Shown here piece after piece: positions 1 through 6,930 of a stretch of 12,837 nucleotides of DNA. Position 1 is the stretch's first letter. Every line of letters starts with the position of its first letter. The position numbers were made by a program, and so were the translations under genes. The notes under the pieces are model-generated. The model saw only the letters and a list, made by a program, of their open reading frames with translations, did not search any database and had not been told where the DNA came from. Source of the DNA: SIAJ01 sp036266155 (GTDB taxonomy: Bacteria > Planctomycetota > Planctomycetia > Gemmatales > Gemmataceae). The DNA is taken from contig DATANR010000445.1 of assembly GCA_036266155.1 (NCBI GenBank), positions 1-12,837 on the forward strand. The letters run 5' to 3'.

Positions 1-232
1 CGACCACGTCAAAATCGTACCTAAGCACCATCAAACCCCTTTGCCGGCAATGTCTTCGATCGTCTCACCATTGTAGAGCAATTGAAAGCCGGATCAGTTC
101 GGCGACGATCACCCATTGGGCCGAATCGGTCACATTTGCCCCAAGCCCCTCATTTGCCGTCATCTTGGCCTTGTCCGCCGCAGGCACCGCCGGTATCTGC
201 TGGAGTCGCTTGGGGAAGTCCTTGGGGTCCGA

Positions 233-739
233 ATGGTTCGTCGCGCCGCCTGCGTTCTGATTGCCGTCATGGCCGCATTCCTGTCAGGATGCGTGGAACG
301 GCGTTTTCGCATCGAGACCAATCCACCCGGCGCTTATGTCAGCATCAACAATACGCCGATTGGTCCGTCGCCGGCCGACGTGCAGTTCCTTTACTACGGT
401 GATTACGAGATCGAACTGAAGAAGGAAGGGTTCGAAACCAAGCGGATCAAGCAGCCGGTGCGTGCTCCGTTGTGGGCCTATCCGCCGGTTGACTTCGTCG
501 TGGAGAATCTGGCACCGTTCAAGATCAGCGACATCCGCGTGCTGTGCTACGAACTGGACCCGGTGATCGTACCCAATCTGGATCAATTCAAAGCGGAAGG
601 CGAATCCTACCGCCAGCGGGCCGCCGGCCTGCCACCGCCGCGCTTCCCGGAGCCGCCGCCCAAGGACAAGAAGGACGCGCCGCCGAAGTCTGACGCGATT
701 CTGCCGGCCCCGAAGCCAATGATCGTTCCGCCGCTCTGA
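233..739 (+). CDS. PEGA-domain lipoprotein with Pro/Lys-rich tail
   Basis: Predicted 168-residue lipoprotein. The N-terminus has two Arg, a hydrophobic stretch and a lipobox L-S-G-C with the lipidated Cys at residue 20, so the mature protein should be anchored to a membrane facing the periplasm. Residues about 25-73 match the PEGA pattern (IETNPPGAYVSINN, then a YYGDYEIELKKEGFET stretch), a small beta domain found in surface and S-layer-like proteins. Residues 134-168 are Pro/Lys-rich and probably disordered. The frame is open upstream to an ATG at 116, but only the ATG at 233 puts the signal peptide at the N-terminus; a GGGG run at 224-227 is the only ribosome-site candidate. Lipoproteins of this layout recur in planctomycetes, but the molecular role is unknown. 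The gene runs tail to tail into the DapA-like gene with no spacer. Confidence 0.85.
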   Translation: MVRRAACVLIAVMAAFLSGCVERRFRIETNPPGAYVSINNTPIGPSPADVQFLYYGDYEIELKKEGFETKRIKQPVRAPLWAYPPVDFVVENLAPFKISDIRVLCYELDPVIVPNLDQFKAEGESYRQRAAGLPPPRFPEPPPKDKKDAPPKSDAILPAPKPMIVPPL

Positions 740-1633
740 TCAACGAGGGCGGTTCTTCAACGCCGTGCGGATGATCCCGAGCACCTCCTTGCGTTCGGCC
801 CCGTCGATCGGAAGTCGCGGCGGCCGGGTGATCTCGTTGCCCATGCCGCATTCCGCGTTCGCGAGCTTGATGTATTGCACCAGTTTCGGATGCGTGTCGA
901 GGTGCAACAGCGGCGTGTACCAGCGATAGATTTCGACCGCCTCCTTGTACCGCCCCGCCGCCGCCAGGTCCCAGAGCAACCGATTCTCCGCTGGAAAAGC
1001 ATTCACCAAGCCGCTCACCCAGCCGTCGACACCAAGCATCACGCTTTCGAGCGCGAGATCGTCAACGCCGGCGAACAGTAGAAAGCGTTCGCCGCAGACA
1101 TTCCGCAGGTCCGTGATGCGCCGCACGTTCTCCGACGACTCCTTGATCGCCACGAACTTCGGCTCGTCGGCGAGTTCCGCGAACATAGTGGGCGTCACGT
1201 CAACCGAGTACGAGACCGGATTGTTGTAAATCATGATCGGCAGATCGCTGGCCTTGGCGACGGCGCGGAAATGCGCCATCGCTTCGCGTCCGTCCGCCTT
1301 GTAAACCATCGCCGGCAACACCATTAGACCGTCGACGCCGGCCTTCTGTGCGTCGGCGGCGAAACGACAAGCTGTTGCCGTCGTCGTCTCGGCGACGCCG
1401 GTCAACAGCGGGACGCGCCCCCCGATCGCTTCTCGGGCCGCGCGAATCACATCGAGCTTCTCGCGGTATTCGAGCGAACAATTCTCGCCAACCGTGCCGA
1501 GAACGATCATGCCATGACAACCGGCACGAATCATTGCGTCGAGGTGTTTCGCCGTCGCCGGCAAATCGAGTGCGAAGTCCGCTTTGAATTCGGTGGTCGC
1601 CGCGGGAAACACGCCGCGCCAGGTAACGGTCAT
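740..1633 (-). CDS. DapA/NanA superfamily aldolase or dehydratase (not true DHDPS)
   Basis: A 297-residue (beta/alpha)8 class I aldolase of the dihydrodipicolinate synthase/N-acetylneuraminate lyase superfamily, presumably cytoplasmic. Visible motifs are GTVGEN (46-51), the YNNP motif with catalytic Tyr136, and FVAIKESS with the Schiff-base Lys164. Length is normal for the family. Two DapA-specific features are missing: the second Thr of GTTGE is Val48, and the Arg following YNVP in lysine-pathway enzymes (Arg138 in E. coli) is Ser141. It is therefore more likely a catabolic member, such as a keto-deoxy-sugar-acid dehydratase/aldolase or a hydroxyproline-pathway deaminase; the substrate cannot be named. 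The frame is open upstream to 2230, but the ATG at 1633 is chosen because GGAG lies 6 nt before it and the family N-terminus begins here. It is divergent from the PSD1 gene. Confidence 0.9.
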   Translation of the reverse strand: MTVTWRGVFPAATTEFKADFALDLPATAKHLDAMIRAGCHGMIVLGTVGENCSLEYREKLDVIRAAREAIGGRVPLLTGVAETTTATACRFAADAQKAGVDGLMVLPAMVYKADGREAMAHFRAVAKASDLPIMIYNNPVSYSVDVTPTMFAELADEPKFVAIKESSENVRRITDLRNVCGERFLLFAGVDDLALESVMLGVDGWVSGLVNAFPAENRLLWDLAAAGRYKEAVEIYRWYTPLLHLDTHPKLVQYIKLANAECGMGNEITRPPRLPIDGAERKEVLGIIRTALKNRPR

Positions 1634-1639
1634 GGTGCT

Positions 1640-1643
1640 CTCC
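1640..1643 (-). promoter_or_regulatory. Ribosome binding site of DapA-like gene
   Basis: GGAG on the minus strand, 6 nt before the ATG at 1633. It selects this start over the roughly 200-codon upstream extension of the open frame. Confidence 0.6.
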
Positions 1644-1746
1644 GGATCGTCATCCGTACAATTTAAGTTACAATATGAACGTCTAGCGATCTCTCCCCCC
1701 GACCAGCGGCCGTTCCGATGCGGCCGATTCTTCCGCCTCAGGACTT
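1644..1746. promoter_or_regulatory. Divergent promoter region between DapA-like and PSD1 genes
   Basis: Core of the 123-bp spacer between two divergent genes. It holds a conspicuous A/T-rich island at about 1657-1680 in GC-rich surroundings, with two copies of TACAAT (1657-1662 and 1669-1674), which resemble -10 hexamers on the + strand. The reverse strand reads ATTGTAACTTAAATTGTA across the same bases. No convincing -35 box can be paired with either. That both transcripts start here is inferred from gene orientation. Confidence 0.4.
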
Positions 1747-1756
1747 CAGGGCCATT

Positions 1757-4267
1757 ATGCGGATTGTGCTTGCTGTTTGCCTGACGCTTCCCGGCATCGT
1801 CCTCGCGGCGGGCCCGGAGAAAGAGTTCTCGCCGGAAGCGCTGGCGTTTTACGATCGGGAAGTGTTGCCGATTCTGAAAGTGAATTGCTTCAAGTGCCAC
1901 GCTGACGGCAAATTGAAGGGGAACTTCAGCCTCGCCACGCGCGCGGGAATCTTGAAAGGCGGCGACCTCGGCCCGGCCGTCAATCTCGAAAAAGCGGACG
2001 ACAGCAACTTGCTTAAAGCGGTGCGCTACAAGGATGGTCTCGAGATGCCGCCCACGGGAAAGCTCAAGCCAGAGCAGGTCGAGACGCTGGCGAAGTGGGT
2101 CAAGTCCGGCCTGGCGATGAAGGACAGCGGTGCCGTCGCCGCGAAGGTCGAGCATAAGGGCGGCACGGTCACCGCCGAATCGAAAAACTACTGGGCTTAC
2201 AAGCCAGTTCAGCGACCAACGCTGCCGCAAGTCAAGAACGCAAGTTGGGTGGTCAATCCCATTGACGCGTTCATCCTGGCCAAGCTCGAAGCTAAAGGAT
2301 TAAGCCCCGCCGCACCGTCCGCACGCGTGGCGCTCGTGCGGCGACTCTACTACGATCTGATTGGCCTGCCGCCGACGCCGGATCAGGTTGATGCATTTGT
2401 GAACGATAAGTCCGATCGTGCGTACGAAACGCTCGTCGACAATCTGCTGGCGAGCCCGCACTACGGAGAGAAATGGGGCCGACACTGGCTGGACGTCGTG
2501 CGTTATGCGGAGACCAACGGCTACGAGCGCGACAATCCAAAGCCATTCGTCTGGAAGTACCGGGACTATGTGATCCGCTCGTTCAATGCGGACAAGCCTT
2601 ACGATCAGTTCATTCGCGAACAACTCGCCGGCGACGAGATGCCCGGATTTAACCCGGACGCGATAATCGCCACCGGTTACTTTCGGCTCGGCCTCTGGGA
2701 TGACGAGCCAGCCGATCCGCTGCAGGCGATGTACGACGAATACGACGACATGGTCGCCACGACGGCCCAAGCGTTCCTCGGCATGACGATGAATTGCGCC
2801 CGCTGCCACGATCACAAGATCGATCCGATACCGCAGAAAGATTACTACTCGATGGTCGCTTTTTTCCGCGACATCCGCCGCTACAGCGACGATCGCAATG
2901 TCCGCTCGGCCGCAAACATCACGGACATCACGCCGCCGGAACGCCGGTCTACTTACGAAGGCGAACTACGCGAGCGCAAGGCGAAGATCGCCGAACTGAC
3001 CCGGCTGATGACCGCCATTGAAGATGCTGCGATCAAGAAGATGCCCGCTGAGGATCAGCGTGCCGCGGAAGCCAACGATCGGCCCCAGGTCATCAAGAAG
3101 GTGCCGAACTTTTTGGATGCCGATCAGAAAGCGGAATACCGGCGACTCGGCAGGAACCGGGCCGAACTCGAAAAGAAGCCCGATCCATCGCAAGACTTGG
3201 CCCTCTCGGTCAACAACTGCGTGGTACGTCCGCCGACGACCAACGTCATGACGCGCGGCAACCCGCATTCACCGGCCGCGGTCGTACAGCCCGCGTTCCC
3301 GGAAGTTCTCGGCTTTCCGGCGCCAAAGATCAACGATGCTGGCAAGGACGCGCGCTCCAGCGGCCGGCGCACCGTGCTCGCGAACTGGATCACGTCGAAG
3401 GACAATCAACTCACGGCCCGCGTGATGGTCAACCGCGTCTGGCAAGGCCACTTCGGCCGTGGCATCGTGGCCTCGTCCAATGACTTCGGCAAGTTCGGGA
3501 CGGGCCCAACGCACCCAGAGTTGCTGGATTGGTTGGCAAGTGAATTTGTCGCGCGTGGTTGGAAGATCAAGTCGCTGCACAAGCTGATTCTGATGTCGCA
3601 GACTTACCAGATGTCCGCGCAAGCATCGCCCGAGGCTTTGCGGCTCGATCCCGGCAACATGCTGTTCGGACGATTCAACATGCGCCGCCTGACTGCCGAG
3701 GAGGTTCGTGATTCCATCCTGATGGTGTCAGGCCAGCTCGACCTCAAACCAGGCGGACCAAGCGTATATCCCAAAATTTCGGATGCCGTGCTTGCAGGGC
3801 AATCCATCCCCGGCAATGGCTGGATCAAGAAGGATGCCAAGGGCGAGGGTTACGATCCCAAGAACCCGACCGCGGGCAATCGCCGCAGCGTGTACGTCCA
3901 CGTGAAGCGATCGTTGCAGGTGCCCATCTTGATCCAGCACGATCAAGCGGATGCCGATGGCTCCTGCCCGGTCCGCTACACCACGACGGTGCCGACTCAG
4001 GCGCTCGGCATGCTGAACGGCGAGTTTACCAACAGCGCGGCCGCCGCATTCGCGGGCAGGTTGCAAAAGCAATCATCGAATTTGGATGACCAGGTGCGTG
4101 CGGCGCTCCGGCTCATCGCGGGCCGCGTGCCGACCGATGCTGAAGTCTGCAAGGACGTCGCGTTCGTCAATGACCTGAAGGCACAGGCCAAACTATCGGA
4201 TGCGGCGGCTTTGCAGCAATACTGTCTGCTCGCCCTGAATCTGAACGAGTTCGTGTATCTGGATTAG
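1757..4267 (+). CDS. Secreted PSD1-type cytochrome protein (PSCyt1-DUF1549-DUF1553)
   Basis: An 836-residue exported protein with the planctomycete-specific order PSCyt1, DUF1549, DUF1553. A Sec signal peptide (residues 1-18, ending VLAA) is followed by a c-type heme motif C44-F-K-C47-H48 and an EMPPTGKL stretch typical of the PSCyt1 domain. DUF1549 spans about 165-372 with the hallmark GEKWGRHWLDVVRYAET and a second CxxCH, C347-A-R-C350-H351, in NCARCHDHKIDPI. DUF1553 spans about 533-770 (SGRRTVLANWI, MVNRVWQGHFGRGIV, TTVPTQALGMLN). This is a compact version with no inserted sugar-binding domain; the linker at 395-470 is charged. The frame is open to an ATG at 1718, but the ATG at 1757 has CAGGG 5 nt upstream and puts the signal peptide at the N-terminus. 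The stop is 27 bp before the DUF1501 start, so the genes are probably cotranscribed. Periplasmic electron transfer is likely; the substrate is unknown. Confidence 0.93.
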   Translation: MRIVLAVCLTLPGIVLAAGPEKEFSPEALAFYDREVLPILKVNCFKCHADGKLKGNFSLATRAGILKGGDLGPAVNLEKADDSNLLKAVRYKDGLEMPPTGKLKPEQVETLAKWVKSGLAMKDSGAVAAKVEHKGGTVTAESKNYWAYKPVQRPTLPQVKNASWVVNPIDAFILAKLEAKGLSPAAPSARVALVRRLYYDLIGLPPTPDQVDAFVNDKSDRAYETLVDNLLASPHYGEKWGRHWLDVVRYAETNGYERDNPKPFVWKYRDYVIRSFNADKPYDQFIREQLAGDEMPGFNPDAIIATGYFRLGLWDDEPADPLQAMYDEYDDMVATTAQAFLGMTMNCARCHDHKIDPIPQKDYYSMVAFFRDIRRYSDDRNVRSAANITDITPPERRSTYEGELRERKAKIAELTRLMTAIEDAAIKKMPAEDQRAAEANDRPQVIKKVPNFLDADQKAEYRRLGRNRAELEKKPDPSQDLALSVNNCVVRPPTTNVMTRGNPHSPAAVVQPAFPEVLGFPAPKINDAGKDARSSGRRTVLANWITSKDNQLTARVMVNRVWQGHFGRGIVASSNDFGKFGTGPTHPELLDWLASEFVARGWKIKSLHKLILMSQTYQMSAQASPEALRLDPGNMLFGRFNMRRLTAEEVRDSILMVSGQLDLKPGGPSVYPKISDAVLAGQSIPGNGWIKKDAKGEGYDPKNPTAGNRRSVYVHVKRSLQVPILIQHDQADADGSCPVRYTTTVPTQALGMLNGEFTNSAAAAFAGRLQKQSSNLDDQVRAALRLIAGRVPTDAEVCKDVAFVNDLKAQAKLSDAAALQQYCLLALNLNEFVYLD

Positions 4268-4284
4268 TTGAGCGGCCACGTTTT

Positions 4285-4289
4285 GAGGG
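4285..4289 (+). promoter_or_regulatory. Ribosome binding site of DUF1501 gene
   Basis: GAGGG, 5 nt before the ATG at 4295. It favours this start over a TTG at 4268 directly after the PSD1 stop codon. Confidence 0.6.
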
Positions 4290-4294
4290 TTTCC

Positions 4295-5743
4295 ATGTTT
4301 CGTCGGCAATTTTGCGGGCGCACGCGGCGCGAGTTCATTTGGGACGTTGGCGCCGGATTCGGCTCCGTCGCCTTGACGGGGCTGTTGTCCGCCGACGGCT
4401 TTTTCAATTCGGCAGCCGCCAGCGAGAAGTTCATCAACCCGCTCGCGCCGAAGAAGGCGATGATGCCGGCCAAGGCCAAGAGCGTCATCTTCATCTTCTG
4501 CTACGGCGGGCCGAGTCATGTCGATACTTTCGAACATAAACCGAAGCTCTATCCGCTCGACGGGAAGACGATTCCGATCAAGACCTTTGGACGCGGCGGG
4601 CACAAGAGCGAGGGGCGTGTCGTTGGGCCGAAGTGGGAGTTCAAGCCGTATGGTAAGTGCGGCAAGATGGTCAGCGACCTCTTTCCGAACATTGGCACTT
4701 GTGTCGACGACATCGCGTTCGTGCACAGCATGTATGCCGAGTCGCCGATTCACGGATCGGCGATGTTGATGATGAACTCGGGCCGCGTCCTGTCCGGACA
4801 TCCGGCGCTCGGGTCGTGGGTCACCTACGGTCTGGGTAGTGAGAACGAGAATTTCCCCGGCTTTGTCGTCATGCTCGATCACAAAGGCGGGCCAATCTCG
4901 GGGGCAAAGAACTGGTCAAGCGGCTACATGCCAGCAGCGTATCAGGGCACGGTGATTCGCGCCGATGCCACTCCGATTCACGATCTCGCGCCGCCGGCCG
5001 GCACAACGCGCGACGCACAGCGAATGCTGCTCGATCGGTTGCGTGACAAGAACCAGGAACATCAGGCCGACGGTCGCGCCGACAACAGCGAACTGACGGC
5101 GCGAATCGCCAGTTATGAGCTGGCCTTCAAGATGCAGCAGCACGCTCCAGAGGCGGTGGATTTTGTCAAAGAGTCGAAGGACACGCTTGATCTCTACGGC
5201 GTGACCGAGAAGAAGACCGAGGATTTTGGCCGCAAGTGCCTGCTGGCTCGGCGACTGGTCGAACGTGGCGTGCGGTTCATTCAGATTTACTCGGGCGGCG
5301 CCCACAACGACGACAACTGGGACGCCCATTCCAACATTGTGACCAACCATACCAAGCACGCCGGCGACACCGACAAGCCGATTGCGGGTTTGATCAAGGA
5401 CTTGAAGCGACGCGGCTTGCTCGACTCCACCTTGATTGTTTGGGGAGGTGAATTCGGCCGCCAGCCGACTGCGGAATACGCACAAGGTACGGGTCGTGAC
5501 CACAACGCGTACGGCTTCACCATGTGGCTAGCCGGCGGCGGCATCAAGGGCGGCGTGAGCGTGGGCGAGACCGACGAACTGGGCTCGGCGGCCGTCACCG
5601 ATCGCTACCACGTGAAGAATTTGCACGCGACCGTGCTCAATCAATTGGGGCTCGATCCCAATCGACTGAGCTACTTCTACGGCGGCCTCGATCAGAAACT
5701 GGTCGGCGTCGAAGGCGCGGAGCCGATCAAGCAGATCATTTGA
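4295..5743 (+). CDS. DUF1501 family protein, Tat-exported, alkaline-phosphatase-like fold
   Basis: A 482-residue protein of the DUF1501 family, which is assigned to the alkaline phosphatase/sulfatase-like superfamily. The N-terminus has a twin-arginine signal (TRREFIWDVGAGFGSVAL, Arg11-Arg12), so folded export through Tat is expected. Family motifs are CYGGPSHVDTFEHKP (Asp77), NDDNWDAHSN (Asp343, His345), IVWGGEFGRQP (Glu386, Arg389) and GRDHNAYGF (Asp402, His403). The Asp and His residues are plausible metal ligands by analogy with the superfamily, but no classical phosphatase Ser or sulfatase CxPxR is evident. Length is normal. It follows the PSD1 gene by 27 bp, the standard planctomycete arrangement, and the two products are presumed to act together outside the cytoplasm. 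The reaction is not established. Confidence 0.93.
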   Translation: MFRRQFCGRTRREFIWDVGAGFGSVALTGLLSADGFFNSAAASEKFINPLAPKKAMMPAKAKSVIFIFCYGGPSHVDTFEHKPKLYPLDGKTIPIKTFGRGGHKSEGRVVGPKWEFKPYGKCGKMVSDLFPNIGTCVDDIAFVHSMYAESPIHGSAMLMMNSGRVLSGHPALGSWVTYGLGSENENFPGFVVMLDHKGGPISGAKNWSSGYMPAAYQGTVIRADATPIHDLAPPAGTTRDAQRMLLDRLRDKNQEHQADGRADNSELTARIASYELAFKMQQHAPEAVDFVKESKDTLDLYGVTEKKTEDFGRKCLLARRLVERGVRFIQIYSGGAHNDDNWDAHSNIVTNHTKHAGDTDKPIAGLIKDLKRRGLLDSTLIVWGGEFGRQPTAEYAQGTGRDHNAYGFTMWLAGGGIKGGVSVGETDELGSAAVTDRYHVKNLHATVLNQLGLDPNRLSYFYGGLDQKLVGVEGAEPIKQII

Positions 5744-5802
5744 GTGACGTTTGGATGCGGGCGGCCCTATGGATAGTCTGAGGAGTGGCTGCTCGCCGCA
5801 AC

Positions 5803-5807
5803 AGGAG
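5803..5807 (+). promoter_or_regulatory. Ribosome binding site of ThuA-like gene
   Basis: AGGAG, 10 nt before the ATG at 5818. The upstream GTG at 5785 in the same frame lacks such a site at normal spacing and would bury the signal peptide. Confidence 0.5.
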
Positions 5808-5817
5808 ACTTTCACGA

Positions 5818-6831
5818 ATGCCCCTCTCCCGCACGATCGTTGCAACCGCTCTATTCGCGTTGCCATCCTTCGCCTGTGCCGATGACCCCTGGGTCGTTTA
5901 CCAGGGCAAGGAAGGAGTCGGCAAAGGCAAGCACATCGTCCTGGTCAGCGGCGATGAAGAGTATCGCTCGGAAGAAGCGTTGCCGCAGCTCGGCAAGATT
6001 CTCGCCAAACACCTTGGATTCAAATGCACCGTCCTCTTCGCCATTGACCCCAAAACCGGTTTGATCAATCCGAACGTCAATGACAATATCCCCGGTCTGG
6101 AATCGCTGCGAACCGCGGATTTGATGGTGATTTTCACGCGATTCCGCAATCTGCCAGACGATCAAATGAAGTACGTCGCGGAGTACATCGACGCCGGCAA
6201 GCCGGTGGTCGGCCTGCGCACGGCTACCCACGCGTTCAACAATGGCGGCAATAAGGCCTACGGCAAATATTCATGGGGCGCCAAGAAAGAATGGGACGGC
6301 GGCTTCGGGCGCTATGTACTTGGTGAGACCTGGGTGGCACATCATGGCGCACATGGATCGCAAGCGACACGCGGAATCTTGGTGACCGATGCAAAGGACC
6401 ATCCGATTCTTCGCGGCATCAAGGATGGCGACGTGTTTGGACTGTCCGACGTTTACACAGCGCATCCGGCCGGCGATTCGAAGGCGCTTGTCATGGGGCA
6501 AGTTGTTTCGGGAATGAAGTTCGACGACAAGCCCCTGGCGGGTGCGAAGAATGAGCCCATGATGCCGGTCGCGTGGGTGAAAAGTTATCAAGGAGCCGAA
6601 GGGAAATCAGGGCGAGTGTTTACGACGACGATGGGGGCTTCGCAAGACCTCGTGTTCGAAGGCAGTCGTCGCATGATAGTGAACGCTTGTTTATGGAGCC
6701 TTGGCCTGGATAAAGAAATTCCTGAGAAAACGAACGTCGAGATCGTGGGAGAATACAACCCTACGCGGTTCCAATTCGTCAAGGAATGGAAGGGAACCAC
6801 GAAGCCCGCGGACTTGGCCTGGAAGGATTAG
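5818..6831 (+). CDS. Secreted ThuA-like domain protein
   Basis: A 337-residue protein with a Sec signal peptide (MPLSRTIVATALFALPSFACA, cleavage near residue 21; the Cys20 context is not a good lipobox) and one ThuA-like domain (trehalose-utilisation family, class I glutamine-amidotransferase-like fold) over about 38-300. Visible motifs are HIVLVSGDEEYRSEEALP (39-56), DLMVIFTRFRNLPDDQM (101-117), the family signature VGLRTATHAFN (131-141), ETWVAHHGAHG (170-180) and GRVFTTTMGASQDL (265-278). The nucleophilic Cys of true amidotransferases is not evident at the usual elbow. ThuA-domain proteins are linked to sugar turnover, but the chemistry of the secreted planctomycete forms is unknown. The gene lies 74 bp after the DUF1501 gene in the same direction and is probably the last gene of that operon. 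Its Leu/Met-rich signal and family length fit an intact gene. Confidence 0.9.
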   Translation: MPLSRTIVATALFALPSFACADDPWVVYQGKEGVGKGKHIVLVSGDEEYRSEEALPQLGKILAKHLGFKCTVLFAIDPKTGLINPNVNDNIPGLESLRTADLMVIFTRFRNLPDDQMKYVAEYIDAGKPVVGLRTATHAFNNGGNKAYGKYSWGAKKEWDGGFGRYVLGETWVAHHGAHGSQATRGILVTDAKDHPILRGIKDGDVFGLSDVYTAHPAGDSKALVMGQVVSGMKFDDKPLAGAKNEPMMPVAWVKSYQGAEGKSGRVFTTTMGASQDLVFEGSRRMIVNACLWSLGLDKEIPEKTNVEIVGEYNPTRFQFVKEWKGTTKPADLAWKD

Positions 6832-6920
6832 TTATTTCTCGCTTGGCAGGACAGCTGAACGAGCCATTGGCATGATGCGTGCTTGACCCACGGATGGGCC
6901 CTGAGAAAACCAGAAAGGGT

Positions 6921-6924
6921 GAGG
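6921..6924 (+). promoter_or_regulatory. Ribosome binding site of RTX-repeat gene
   Basis: GAGG (within GGGTGAGG), 6 nt before the ATG at 6931. It favours this start over a TTG at 6883. Confidence 0.55.
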
Positions 6925-6930
6925 CATACA

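Noticed and set aside
2..76. Short open + strand frame from the window edge ending in TAG at 74-76
   Set aside because: It could be the tail of an upstream gene, but 24 residues give no recognisable motif. Another open frame from 3 to about 260 is equally unsupported. I see nothing else in positions 1-232.
116..232. N-terminal extension of the PEGA lipoprotein
   Set aside because: It would place about 39 Arg/Pro/His-rich residues before a normal lipoprotein signal; the ATG at 233 gives a standard lipobox position.
1634..2230. N-terminal extension of the DapA-like frame
   Set aside because: The frame is open but overlaps the conserved PSCyt1 region of the PSD1 gene on the other strand, has no domain, and a ribosome site exists at the internal ATG at 1633.
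6832..6930. Terminator or promoter between the ThuA-like and RTX genes
   Set aside because: A TTGACC box at 6883 has no matching -10 at suitable spacing, and no hairpin followed by a T-run is visible.
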